A stretch of 64,000 bases of DNA from Sphingobacteriales bacterium (lineage in GTDB: Bacteria > Bacteroidota > Bacteroidia > Chitinophagales > CAIOSU01), in contig JAIXUD010000021.1 in the NCBI GenBank assembly GCA_027483645.1, positions 474,428 through 538,427 of the forward strand, given 5' to 3'. Numbering within the stretch: the stretch's first letter is position 1; every line of letters begins with the position of its first letter. The notes under the pieces were generated by a model that was given only the letters and a program-made list of their open reading frames with translations, had not been told where the DNA came from and searched no databases. Made by a program: the position numbers and the translations under genes. Shown piece after piece: positions 26,705-35,621 of this stretch.

Positions 26705-28024
26705 ATGACAACAACAGAAACACAAAACGCGGTACATCCTTCGGCACAGGGCTTTTCGGCACAGTTTGGCAAGTTGGCAGTTACCAATACCCCTATGGGC
26801 GTGGCGCGCAAGCCTGCCCTGGAGGCTTTTGAGCAACTGGGCATACCCACCACCCGCCACGAAGATTGGAAGTATACCAATGTAGCGGCGCAGTTCAAAA
26901 ACGAAGCCCAAGACATAACCGGTACTGACCAAGAAGCTGTCGACGCAAGCGAGCTAAACCTATTCCCTTTCTTGAAGGCGAATAGGTTGGTGTTTGTAAA
27001 TGGCCTCTTCGCCCATGCCCTTTCGGATGTAATTGATGAGGTGGAAGGTTTGATTATCGGCAACTTGGCCAAATATAATGAGCAAAGTCATTTAGCCTTA
27101 AGGGAAAACTATAACCACCTCGCCAATAATACTAAAGAAGCTTTTACGGCTCTCAATACTGCCTTTTCGAAAGATGGGGCCTTTATATATGTACCTGCTA
27201 AGGTAGAAGTGGCGCACCCCATCATTGTAGTACACGTAACTACCGATGGCCTTGCAGGCGTTATCAATAGCCGTGGGCTGGTAGTAACCGGCCGCAGCAG
27301 CCGCGTAGAGATTATAGAGAGTCACCAATACCTCGGCAGCGACGAAACCGCCCTTACCAACCAAGTGCTGGAGATAGTGGTGGGCGACAATGCCGCGGTT
27401 AACTACCACAAGCTAATGACCGACTTGAACTTGGGTAGGCACATTGGCAACCTATGCATAAAGCAGGGTGCCGATAGCCGTTTCAATACTTATGTAATCA
27501 ATTTGGCTGGTCAATTGGTGCGCAACAATATGGTGGTGGCGATTGATGGCAAAAACTCGGAAGCGGGTTTTTATGGCCTATATAGCCTGCACGGCAGCGC
27601 CCAGGTTGACAACCACGTAACCGTGAACCACAACGTACCGAATTGCGAGAGCCACCAGTTGTTTAAAGGTTTGCTGGATGAGAAAAGCACTGGTGTTTTC
27701 AATGGCCGCATCTATGTAAAACAGGATGCCCAGAAGACCAATGCCTTCCAGAGCAATAAAACCATTTTGCTTTCGGAGAACGCCAACACCTACACGAAGC
27801 CGCAACTGGAGATATTTGCCGATGATGTGAAATGCAGCCACGGCGCCACCACGGGCCAGATTGACAAGAACATGCTGTTCTATCTTCGCGCCCGCGGGTT
27901 GGATGAGGCACAATCGAAAGCTATGCTAAACCAAGCGTTCGCCGCAGATGTTATATCTAAGATAACCAACGAGCCATTGCAAGAGTGGCTGTTGGAACAA
28001 TTGAACCTTCAACTCAACCGTTAA
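26705..28024 (+). CDS. sufD: Fe-S cluster assembly protein SufD
   Basis: SufD is the SufB-like partner in the SufBCD complex. At 439 residues it has full length, with HEDWKYTNVAA near the N terminus, a beta-helix core, and GRIYVKQDAQKTNAFQSNKTILLSENA then VKCSHGATTGQID..LFYLRARGLDEAQ toward the C terminus. The stop codon overlaps the sufS start (TAATG). Confidence 0.95.
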   Translation: MTTTETQNAVHPSAQGFSAQFGKLAVTNTPMGVARKPALEAFEQLGIPTTRHEDWKYTNVAAQFKNEAQDITGTDQEAVDASELNLFPFLKANRLVFVNGLFAHALSDVIDEVEGLIIGNLAKYNEQSHLALRENYNHLANNTKEAFTALNTAFSKDGAFIYVPAKVEVAHPIIVVHVTTDGLAGVINSRGLVVTGRSSRVEIIESHQYLGSDETALTNQVLEIVVGDNAAVNYHKLMTDLNLGRHIGNLCIKQGADSRFNTYVINLAGQLVRNNMVVAIDGKNSEAGFYGLYSLHGSAQVDNHVTVNHNVPNCESHQLFKGLLDEKSTGVFNGRIYVKQDAQKTNAFQSNKTILLSENANTYTKPQLEIFADDVKCSHGATTGQIDKNMLFYLRARGLDEAQSKAMLNQAFAADVISKITNEPLQEWLLEQLNLQLNR

Positions 28025-29283
28025 TGGCACCTGGAGTTACCATCTTAGAAAATACCAGTTACAAACCCTTCGATGTGGAGGCCATCCGTGAGGATTTCCC
28101 TATCCTGCATCAAAAAGTTAATGGTTACCCGCTGGTTTATTTTGATAACGCCGCCACGTCGCAAAAGCCGAACTTGGTTATCGATGCCATCAGCGATTAC
28201 TACAAGCTTTACAATAGCAACATCCATAGGGGTTTACACTACCTGAGCGAACGCGCTACCGAAGCGTATGAAGCTGCCCGTGAGAAATCTCGTGCTTTCC
28301 TTAATGCGGCATCCACACACGAAATCAACTTTACCAAAGGTACTACCGAGGGCATCAACCTAGTGGCTAGCAGCTATGGCCGCAAGTTTTTGCAGCCGGG
28401 CGATGAGGTTATCATCAGTACCATGGAGCACCACAGCAACATTGTGCCTTGGCAAATGGTGTGTGAGGAGCGCGGCGCCAAGCTGCGGGTAATCCCTATT
28501 GACGATAACGGCAACATACTACTGGATGAATACCAAAAGCTGCTGAACGAGCGCACCAAGATAGTATCGGTGGTATACGTGAGCAATGCACTGGGCACTG
28601 TGAACCCGGTTAAGGAAATCATTAAGCTGGCACATGAAGTGGGTGCCGTAGTAATGTTAGATGGCGCACAAGCCGCCCCGCATAGCGCTGTCGACGTTCA
28701 GGCGTTGGATTGCGACTTTCTGGCGTTGTCCTCACACAAGATATTCGGCCCTACCGGAATGGGTATTTTATATGGTAAAGAGCATTTGCTGGAATCAATG
28801 AATCCATACCAAGGCGGCGGCGAGATGATCAAGACCGTTACTTTTCAGAAGACGACTTATAACGAGCTGCCCTATAAGTTCGAGGCCGGTACGCCCGATA
28901 TTTCGGGCGGCATCGCCATGGGTGTAGCTATAGACTATATTAATGGCGTGGGTTATGACAACATTGCCCGCCACGAAAAGGAACTATTGGACTACGGTAC
29001 GAAGGTGCTTAGCGAGATTGAGGGCCTCCGCATCATCGGGCAGGCCAAGCAAAAAGCGAGCGTTATCTCGTTTTTGGTGGAAGGAATCCACCCGTATGAT
29101 ATGGGCGTGTTGCTGGATAAGCAGGGTATCGCCATACGCACCGGCCACCACTGCTGTCAACCACTGATGGACCGTTTGTCCATCCCGGGAACTTGCAGGG
29201 CGTCGTTTGCATTTTATAATACGAAAGAAGAAATTGATAAGTTGGTGAAGGGGATTGAGAAGGTGAAAACGATGTTGGGTTAA
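28024..29283 (+). CDS. sufS: Cysteine desulfurase SufS
   Basis: SufS takes sulfur from cysteine as a persulfide for cluster assembly. I chose ATG 28024, which overlaps the sufD stop by one base; a longer frame back to 27985 begins inside sufD. The 419-residue protein has PLP-binding Lys239 in SSHKIFGPTG and the catalytic Cys377 in RTGHHCCQP, where the usual alanine after the cysteine is a second cysteine. It needs SufE, encoded two spacers downstream. Confidence 0.96.
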   Translation: MAPGVTILENTSYKPFDVEAIREDFPILHQKVNGYPLVYFDNAATSQKPNLVIDAISDYYKLYNSNIHRGLHYLSERATEAYEAAREKSRAFLNAASTHEINFTKGTTEGINLVASSYGRKFLQPGDEVIISTMEHHSNIVPWQMVCEERGAKLRVIPIDDNGNILLDEYQKLLNERTKIVSVVYVSNALGTVNPVKEIIKLAHEVGAVVMLDGAQAAPHSAVDVQALDCDFLALSSHKIFGPTGMGILYGKEHLLESMNPYQGGGEMIKTVTFQKTTYNELPYKFEAGTPDISGGIAMGVAIDYINGVGYDNIARHEKELLDYGTKVLSEIEGLRIIGQAKQKASVISFLVEGIHPYDMGVLLDKQGIAIRTGHHCCQPLMDRLSIPGTCRASFAFYNTKEEIDKLVKGIEKVKTMLG

Positions 29284-29730
29284 TGTAGCAATGTGCTGAT
29301 GAAAATTGATGTACAATTTACGATGTACAAAGTACTATGTAATTTGAAATGAGGGAATTTGAAATTATGGTGAGCATTGCCACTGTGTCATGGTGAGCGG
29401 AGTCGAACCATCTGTAATGCGGGCTTAGTAATACGGGAAAGGCAAATGCGGGCTTCGAACCACGAGTAATCGTAACGTCGGATTAAGCACACGGACACCT
29501 CCCCTACCCCTCCTTTTTAGGAGGGAAGTGTGGTGTTACGAAAATTTGAAAATTAAACACTAAGAACACAAAGGAAAATCACGAAGAACACATAGCATAC
29601 TTAGTGCCCCTTGTGCCTTTTTTCTTAGTGTACTTTGTGGTTAAAACACAAAATACTGACGTTCTCGTACCCGATACTTGAGGATTTTATCCTAAGCTTT
29701 TCGTCGAAGGACACTACTTGATACTAAAAA
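29284..29730. repeat. suf spacer 2: stacked repeat modules
   Basis: In order: GATGTACAATTTACGATGTAC words (29308-29345) with AATTTGAAATGAGGG; half palindromic element TGTCATGGTGAGCGGAGTCG at 29386-29440 with GTAATGCGGGCTTAGTAATA; C-rich hairpin CCCCTACCCCTCC / GGAGGG at 29497-29532; CACTAAGAACACAAAG hairpin at 29554-29644; then a GATACTTGAGGATTTTATCC module and CACTACTTGATACT words at 29672-29725, ending just before the sufE ATG. Confidence 0.75.
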
Positions 29731-30159
29731 ATGACGATAAAAGAAATCCAAGACGACATCATCGACGAATTCTCCTTGTTTGAGGAGCCGATGGAGCGGT
29801 ATGATTACTTGATTGATATCGGTAAGAAACTGCCAGCGCTGGATGAGCGTTATAAGATTGAGGAGAATGTGGTGAAGGGTTGCCAGAGCACCGTATGGCT
29901 GCGTGCTTACGAAAAGGATGGCAAGGTGTACTTTGAGGCGGATAGTAATACCGTGATCACCAAAGGGATAATTGGTTTACTGGTGAGGGTGCATACCGGC
30001 CATACGCCGCAGGAGATATTGAACGCCGATTTGTATTTTATTGACCAGATAGAATTGCGGTCGCACCTGAGCTCGCAGCGCAGCAATGGATTGAACGCGA
30101 TGCTCAAACAAATGAAATTGTACGCCGTGGGTTATAGCCAGGCGAACCATAAAGCATAA
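29731..30159 (+). CDS. sufE: Sulfur acceptor protein SufE
   Basis: SufE accepts persulfide sulfur from SufS and hands it to SufB. The 142-residue protein carries Cys51 in VVKGCQSTVWL, the position of the active cysteine in characterised SufE. LVRVHTGHTPQEIL and LSSQRSNGLNAMLKQM are the other family motifs. It is one base from sufT and follows a repeat-filled spacer, so it may have its own promoter. Confidence 0.95.
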   Translation: MTIKEIQDDIIDEFSLFEEPMERYDYLIDIGKKLPALDERYKIEENVVKGCQSTVWLRAYEKDGKVYFEADSNTVITKGIIGLLVRVHTGHTPQEILNADLYFIDQIELRSHLSSQRSNGLNAMLKQMKLYAVGYSQANHKA

Positions 30160-30160
30160 A

Positions 30161-30517
30161 ATGACTATGTTGCAAGCAGCAGAAACTACAACAGCAATGC
30201 CCGGAAAAAGCTTTATCGAACTGAAGGAGGACATCATCAAGGTGATTAAAACCTGCTACGACCCAGAGATACCCGTAGACATTTACGAGCTAGGCCTTAT
30301 CTATGATGTGGCCGTGGACCCAGGTAATAACGTACACATCTTAATGACCCTTACCAGCCCAATGTGCCCAGTAGCCGAAAGCCTGCCGCGCGACGTGGAG
30401 GAAAAGGTAAAGAAGCTGGAGGATGTGAGCGAGGTAAAGGTAGAAATCACCTTTGACCCGCCTTGGGAGCAAAGCATGATGAGCGAAGCCGCACAGTTGG
30501 AGCTGGGCTTCCTTTAA
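30161..30517 (+). CDS. sufT: SufT, DUF59/MIP18-family Fe-S maturation protein
   Basis: The 118-residue protein is a single DUF59 domain: CYDPEIPVDIYELGLIYDV near residues 38-56, then MTLTSPMCPVAESLP. SufT helps deliver Fe-S clusters to certain target proteins. It starts one base after sufE and is surely co-transcribed with it. The first 15 residues (MTMLQAAETTTAMPG) look disordered; a later start is possible. Confidence 0.92.
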   Translation: MTMLQAAETTTAMPGKSFIELKEDIIKVIKTCYDPEIPVDIYELGLIYDVAVDPGNNVHILMTLTSPMCPVAESLPRDVEEKVKKLEDVSEVKVEITFDPPWEQSMMSEAAQLELGFL

Positions 30518-30720
30518 ATATCAAGTAGTGAGTATCACCCTTCGACAAAAGCTCGGGATAAAATCCTCAAGACTTTCTTGTGATACGGATATGATCTACC
30601 GATACAATTAATTCTCAAGATTGAAACTTTATAATCGCACTAACTATTTACATCATTACAAGAACGATTACAAACCTCGTACTTGATACTCACTACTTGA
30701 TACTCTAAAAACATAAAACA
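30518..30720. repeat. TTGATACT words and inverted CTTGAGGATTTTATCC module
   Basis: ATCAAGTAGTGAGTATCA opens the spacer, followed by CCTTCGACAAAAGCTCGG and GATAAAATCCTCAAG. This is the reverse complement, with few changes, of the module at 29680-29725 that precedes sufE. At 30685-30707, TACTTGATACTCACTACTTG precedes the bacilliredoxin gene in forward orientation. Confidence 0.65.
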
Positions 30721-31137
30721 ATGTATCCCCCAGAACTAGTAGCACCCATGAAGCAGGAACTAATCGGCAACGGGTTCCGCGAATTGCTTACCGCCGAAGA
30801 TGTGGCGCAAGTATTGGAAAATAAAGAAGGTACCACCTTCGTAGTGTTCAACTCGGTATGTGGCTGCGCAGCCCGCAATGCCCGCCCAGGTGCCGTAGCT
30901 GCCGTGCAAGGCGCTGATAAGCTGCCCGATAACTTGGTAACCGTATTTGCTGGTGTTGACACCCAAGCCGTGGCTAAGGCACGTAGCTATACCTTCCCTT
31001 ATCCGCCAAGCTCTCCATCAATGGGCTTGTTTAAAGATGGCAAGTTGGTACACTTCATCGAGCGTCACCACATCGAAGGTGTACCTGCCGATGCTATTGC
31101 CGCCAACTTGAAGGCTGCTTTTGCGCAGTATTGCTAA
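30721..31137 (+). CDS. BrxA/BrxB-family bacilliredoxin (YphP-like)
   Basis: The 138-residue thioredoxin-fold protein has the CGC active site (Cys47-Gly-Cys49) in VVFNSVCGCAARNARPG. In Firmicutes these proteins remove bacillithiol from oxidised proteins; many Bacteroidota carry homologues and some make bacillithiol. Its place beside suf genes fits thiol and iron-sulfur maintenance, which is inference. A clear terminator follows. Confidence 0.9.
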   Translation: MYPPELVAPMKQELIGNGFRELLTAEDVAQVLENKEGTTFVVFNSVCGCAARNARPGAVAAVQGADKLPDNLVTVFAGVDTQAVAKARSYTFPYPPSSPSMGLFKDGKLVHFIERHHIEGVPADAIAANLKAAFAQYC

Positions 31138-31203
31138 GTTGGTTTTTAGTAATTTGTTATTAGTTATTGGTTGCGATACGTGTATCGTGACTTTGTAAAT
31201 ATA

Positions 31204-31234
31204 GAAGGAGCGCCCGTTTGGTGCTCCTTTTTTT
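31204..31234 (+). terminator. Terminator of the bacilliredoxin gene
   Basis: AGGAGCGCC and GGTGCTCCT pair around CGTTT, followed by seven T. Confidence 0.8.
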
Positions 31235-31254
31235 GTTGTACTGTTAGATAAGGT

Positions 31255-31328
31255 TTAACCACTAAGCGCACCTTAAATACTTAGTGCTCTTCGTGCTTTT
31301 TATTTAGCGTCCTTTGTGGATAAATAAT
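31255..31328. repeat. CACTAAG/CACAAAG-type hairpin
   Basis: TTAACCACTAAGCGCACC and TTAGCGTCCTTTGTGGATAA are imperfect inverses around ACTTAGTGCTCTTCGTGC. The remaining 150 bases before the DoxX gene hold nothing I can recognise. Confidence 0.6.
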
Positions 31329-31478
31329 AGATACCACTTAAGTGGTAGGCCAATAATGCTGCCAAAACCTAACTCTTTTAGGGTATTTTCAAGTATTGGT
31401 ATTTCCCATTCTCACATACCGAAAAGGATAATATCAGTTTTAAATCGTCTTGAGCATTGTATCAACTAATCAACCTCC

Positions 31479-31865
31479 ATGTCAACCAAAACACTCACCA
31501 TTATTTATTGGATAAGCACGGTCCTCATCGTTCTCAATATGGGATTCTTTGCATTTGGGCAAATAGTGCAGAGCAATCCTAAATTCATAGAAGAGATGGC
31601 CCTGTTTGGCTTTCCGCTACCTTTTATCAAGGCGTTAGGCTTTTCGAAAATTTTCGGAATTGTAGCTTTGCTCGTGCCTGGTTTCCCACGCATTAGGGAG
31701 TGGGCCTATGCAGGTTTTGCATTTACCTTGCTGGGTGCCGCCTTTGCCCACATAGCGGCGGGCATGTACATTACCCCGCATTGGGTAATGCTGGCCGTTT
31801 TGTTTGTATCGTACTTCCTCTGGCATAAATTGGATAGTCCTTTGCATTTAAACAAAACTAAGTAG
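31479..31865 (+). CDS. DoxX-like family membrane protein
   Basis: The 128-residue protein has four membrane helices: TIIYWISTVLIVLNMGFFAF, ALGFSKIFGIVALLVPG, EWAYAGFAFTLLGAAFAHIA and WVMLAVLFVSYFLW. The pattern matches the DoxX-like family, whose members are linked to redox and thiol homeostasis in other bacteria. Isolated gene. Confidence 0.8.
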   Translation: MSTKTLTIIYWISTVLIVLNMGFFAFGQIVQSNPKFIEEMALFGFPLPFIKALGFSKIFGIVALLVPGFPRIREWAYAGFAFTLLGAAFAHIAAGMYITPHWVMLAVLFVSYFLWHKLDSPLHLNKTK

Positions 31866-32073
31866 TTGTTGCAACTTTTCACCCTATATAATTGTCATTA
31901 CCAACAGCACTATTCCTTGACTACTAATGTATTGTAAAATATACAATGTACTGTTTACTTGAAATTCAAAAAACAGTTTGTAAAATAAAGAATATCAACG
32001 CTAATGCTACTTTATTGCGACAATGTTTTGTATATTTAGCAACTAAACCTGTAACCTTTAAAAACTCATTAGG

Positions 32074-33798
32074 ATGACACATTTCTACCGAGTGCTCGCA
32101 GTAGCCCTTGCACTTTGTTCCTTTGCCGTTTCAAAACCAGTGAGTGCACAAAGCACGTACGAACAAATCAGGACTATTCTTACCACAAATTGCTCCCCGG
32201 CCTGTCACGCAAACACCATTTACAGTTTTAACATCGACGATCCAGCATCTGCTCTTTATGACAGTCTGTTGAATGCTGACCCAAAAAATCCATATGCACG
32301 TTCACAAGGCTATAAACTGATTTACCCTGGCCACCCTGAAAAGAGCTTTTTGCTGCGCAAAGTGGCCAATTGCATCAGTGGCGACTTAGCCCTAGCCCAA
32401 GCTGAAGGCTCGGAAATGCCAGAAGGTGGCCCAGCGTTGCTTGATCAAGAAATTGAATTGATACGCCAATGGATTATTGCTGGTGCAGATGAAACAGGCA
32501 ATATTGTTAAGAAGAATATCATTGATGAATATTACACTATCGGTGGTATCGACAAAATAGAAGTACCTGCACCGCCGAAAGAGTGTGAAGGTTTTCAAAT
32601 ACATATGGGTCCAATATTCTTCGAGCCAGGTGAAGAAGTTGAATATTTCTTACGCCACGACCTCAACGTTCCGGATAGTTTAGAGGTAGTTGGCCTAGAG
32701 TTATTCTTCAATGACGAATCGCATCACTTTATTTTGCGTAAATACAGGGGCGGTACTGGTCAAAGCAAGCCACAAGGTTTGTTATCGTTGATTGAAGGTC
32801 AAATTTACGATGGTGATAAGGATTATATCATGGCATGGCAGGATAATCAATCTTTTTATTTGCCAAATGGTACTGCATATTTTTGGTCGCCCGACGAGAT
32901 TTTGGATTTGAACTATCATATGTTTAACTACCATAACGAAATATTGCCAGGCGAAGTGTATATCAACGTATATACTCAGCCTAAAGGTTCTGCCCTGAAA
33001 GAAATGAAATCTAGATTGGTAAACAACTTCAATATTAACATTCCTGCAGGTCAAATGCGTACCTTTTCACAAACGTCTAACTTTTCTAATAAAAGCATTT
33101 GGACAATTACCTCCCATACACACAAGTATGGTTTTGATTACAACGTATATTTAGTTGGTCCAAACAACCAAACGGGCAGGCAGGTATTTGACGGTACTTT
33201 TGATTATTCTGCCGGATTTGATACGGGGACCTATGATTGGGAACATCCGCCAACAGTTTTCTATGAGCCATTCCTTGACTTTTCAGACACTATTAACAAT
33301 GGAAGTACAGCTGTGTCTCTTAGAGATTCAGTAACCTACAAAAACACAGGTAGTGACCCTGTAGGCTTCAGTTTTACTACCGAAGGCGAGATGATGATTT
33401 TTTATGTTCAATATGTTGATGGTACGTTCGATATTCCAGCAGCGCCGGTTTGGACAGCTAATTGCACGGCTACCTATAAGAACCCATGTGTGGGCGATAC
33501 TACCACCGGCATATTGGAATTTGCGACAAATGACATGGCCTTGAACCTATATCCTAACCCTACCAATGGCGTAGTTGCTATTGAATACAACTTGCCGAGC
33601 AATGCTACTGTAGTAAATTTGCAAGTGGTAAGTATGTTGGGTGAAGTAGTGGCAAACTTGGTAACCAACGAGCAGCAAGTAGCTGGCAACTATGCATACA
33701 CATTTGATGCGAAAGGGAATAGCCAAGGTATTTACTTTATACGCTTATCCGTTGATGGTAAGATTAGCTCACAAAAGTTGATTTTTGCCGGCAACTAA
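32074..33798 (+). CDS. T9SS-exported protein: haem-c-like plus copper type II monooxygenase-like domains (copy 1)
   Basis: The 574 residues start with a signal peptide (cleavage near AQS, residue 25). Residues 35-140 form a small cytochrome-c-like domain: C40-x3-C44-H45 (non-standard CX3CH), then a possible axial Met115 in SEMPEGGPALLDQEIELIRQWI. Residues 170-455 carry, in order, the ligand motifs of copper type II ascorbate-dependent monooxygenases: HH at 217-218, histidines 282/287 in YHMFNYHNE, HTH at 348-350 and Met440/441 in GEMMIFYVQY. Residues 488-574 are a type A Por sorting domain (NLYPNPTNG, GIYFIRLSVDG). Substrate unknown; assignment to the copper family rests on motif order only. 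Confidence 0.72.
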   Translation: MTHFYRVLAVALALCSFAVSKPVSAQSTYEQIRTILTTNCSPACHANTIYSFNIDDPASALYDSLLNADPKNPYARSQGYKLIYPGHPEKSFLLRKVANCISGDLALAQAEGSEMPEGGPALLDQEIELIRQWIIAGADETGNIVKKNIIDEYYTIGGIDKIEVPAPPKECEGFQIHMGPIFFEPGEEVEYFLRHDLNVPDSLEVVGLELFFNDESHHFILRKYRGGTGQSKPQGLLSLIEGQIYDGDKDYIMAWQDNQSFYLPNGTAYFWSPDEILDLNYHMFNYHNEILPGEVYINVYTQPKGSALKEMKSRLVNNFNINIPAGQMRTFSQTSNFSNKSIWTITSHTHKYGFDYNVYLVGPNNQTGRQVFDGTFDYSAGFDTGTYDWEHPPTVFYEPFLDFSDTINNGSTAVSLRDSVTYKNTGSDPVGFSFTTEGEMMIFYVQYVDGTFDIPAAPVWTANCTATYKNPCVGDTTTGILEFATNDMALNLYPNPTNGVVAIEYNLPSNATVVNLQVVSMLGEVVANLVTNEQQVAGNYAYTFDAKGNSQGIYFIRLSVDGKISSQKLIFAGN

Positions 33799-33850
33799 TC
33801 TATTGAAATAATTGCAGCCTAACCAGTTAACCTTAAAAAACCCCATTAGG

Positions 33851-35545
33851 ATGACAAATTTTTACCGAGTGCTTTCAATTGCTCTTGCACTCAGTTCCCT
33901 TGCCCTATCTAAGCCTGCCCAGGCGCAAGACACTTGGCAACAAGTGTACACTATTCTTAGTGCTAACTGTGCCGGGTCTGGTTGCCACAGCGGTGGTCGT
34001 CAGGATTTTGATGTCACCCAGTCGAGCGCGCTGCTTTACGATGCCTTAGTAGGCGTTGCCCCAATTAACCCAGCAGCATTGGGTAAAGGTGATAAATATA
34101 TCGATCCAGGTTATCCTGAACGTAGCTTTTTGTTGCGCAAGGTAGCTTACCACCTAAGCGAAGACTTGGCATTGGATAGCCCTGCCGAAGGTAGCGATAT
34201 GCCAGATGGCAGACCGCCGCTAGCAGAGCAAGACGTTGAGCTTATCCGTCAATGGATAATTCATGCAGCTCCTGAAGTAGGCACTGTAGTTGACAAAGCA
34301 GTTATTGATGAGTACTACACTATTGGTGGTATTCCTAAAATTGCTAAGCCAGCAGCACCAGACTCATGCGAAGGTTTCCAAGTGCACATGGGTCCACTAT
34401 TTTTTGAGCCGGGTGAAGAGTCGGAATGGTTTCAAAAGTATGATTTAAAGATACCCGATACTTTGGAAGTAATTGGTTTGGAGCTTTTCTTCAATGATGA
34501 GTCTCATCACTTTATATTGCGTAAATTCAGGCCTGGTACTGCCGGTTCATGGCCACAGGGAGTAACTCCCCTAAACCCTCTTACCGCTTTCGACCAAGAT
34601 AAGGATTATGTAATGGCTTGGCAGGATAATGATAACTTCTATCTGCCAAATGGTACTGCTTATTTCTGGGAGGATAATGCCTCACTAGATTTGAACTTCC
34701 ACATGTTCAACTATCATAGCGAGATTCTTGCAGGAGAAGTATATATGAACGTACTCACACAGCCTAAAGGTAAGGCCATTAAGCAGATGAAATCGAGCTT
34801 GATTAACAACGTAAATATTTTCTTGCAGCCCAATAGTACTCAAACCTTGACAGAAACCGACAATATGCAAGATAAGAGTATTTGGACGTTGACCTCGCAC
34901 ACTCACAAGTATGGTATCAAGTACGATATATTCTTTAAAAATGCGAATGGGTCAAAAGGTCGTAAAGTTTTTGATGGCAATTACAACTATTTGCAAGGTT
35001 TCGATACCGGTAGCTATGATTGGGAGCACCCACCAACTGCTAGGTATGAGCCGCTTTTGGATATGACCGATACCACAAACAATGGTACGAAGCCTACTGG
35101 TTTTGTACACGAAGCCACTTACAACAATACTGGTAATAGCTTGATTACTTTCGGCTTTACTACTGCACAAGAAATGATGATTTACTACGTGCAGTATGTT
35201 GATGGACACTTTGATATACCAACTGAGCCAGTATGGGAAGGTTGTAAAACTGGTATCCTTGAGTTCGCAGCCAACGAAATTGGTAGCATGAGCTTGTACC
35301 CTAACCCTACTAGTGGTTTAGCTACTATAGAGTATGAGTTGGATGCGAATGCAAAAGCAGTAAACCTGGAAGTAGTAAATATGCTAGGCAAAGTGGTTGC
35401 TACCTTGGTAGTAAATGAGCAACAGCAAGCAGGTAGCTATGGCTATCAGTTTGATGCTAACGGCCAAAGCCAAGGCATATACTTTGTACGCCTTTCAGTT
35501 GATGGCAAAGCCAGCACTAAGAAGCTGATTGTAGCAGGTAACTAA
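33851..35545 (+). CDS. T9SS-exported haem-c-like plus copper monooxygenase-like protein (copy 2)
   Basis: I chose ATG 33851, which follows the same leader (CATTAGGATGAC) as copy 1; 564 residues. Signal peptide to about residue 26. The haem-type motif is C40-x4-C45-H46, with Met117 in GSDMPDGRPPL. The copper-type ligands are all kept: HH 219-220, H284/H289, HTH 350-352 and Met442/443. The Por domain runs from SLYPNPTSG (481) to the end. It is a tandem duplicate of the gene 52 bases upstream and clearly more than half identical along the whole length. The changed haem-motif spacing is the notable difference. Confidence 0.72.
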   Translation: MTNFYRVLSIALALSSLALSKPAQAQDTWQQVYTILSANCAGSGCHSGGRQDFDVTQSSALLYDALVGVAPINPAALGKGDKYIDPGYPERSFLLRKVAYHLSEDLALDSPAEGSDMPDGRPPLAEQDVELIRQWIIHAAPEVGTVVDKAVIDEYYTIGGIPKIAKPAAPDSCEGFQVHMGPLFFEPGEESEWFQKYDLKIPDTLEVIGLELFFNDESHHFILRKFRPGTAGSWPQGVTPLNPLTAFDQDKDYVMAWQDNDNFYLPNGTAYFWEDNASLDLNFHMFNYHSEILAGEVYMNVLTQPKGKAIKQMKSSLINNVNIFLQPNSTQTLTETDNMQDKSIWTLTSHTHKYGIKYDIFFKNANGSKGRKVFDGNYNYLQGFDTGSYDWEHPPTARYEPLLDMTDTTNNGTKPTGFVHEATYNNTGNSLITFGFTTAQEMMIYYVQYVDGHFDIPTEPVWEGCKTGILEFAANEIGSMSLYPNPTSGLATIEYELDANAKAVNLEVVNMLGKVVATLVVNEQQQAGSYGYQFDANGQSQGIYFVRLSVDGKASTKKLIVAGN

Positions 35546-35567
35546 TAGTAGTTTTCGATAGATTTAA

Positions 35568-35607
35568 TAAAAATCCCCATCTCGGTAAGTACGAGATGGG
35601 GATTTTT
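35568..35607 (+). terminator. Terminator of the tandem pair
   Basis: AAATCCCCATCTCG and CGAGATGGGGATTT form a perfect stem with loop GTAAGTA, followed by T. Confidence 0.9.
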
Positions 35608-35621
35608 CATTTACATATGAG

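Noticed and set aside
25615..30720. CRISPR array or insertion sequence in the suf spacers
   Set aside because: The repeats are of several kinds, are not evenly spaced, and no transposase or cas gene is present.
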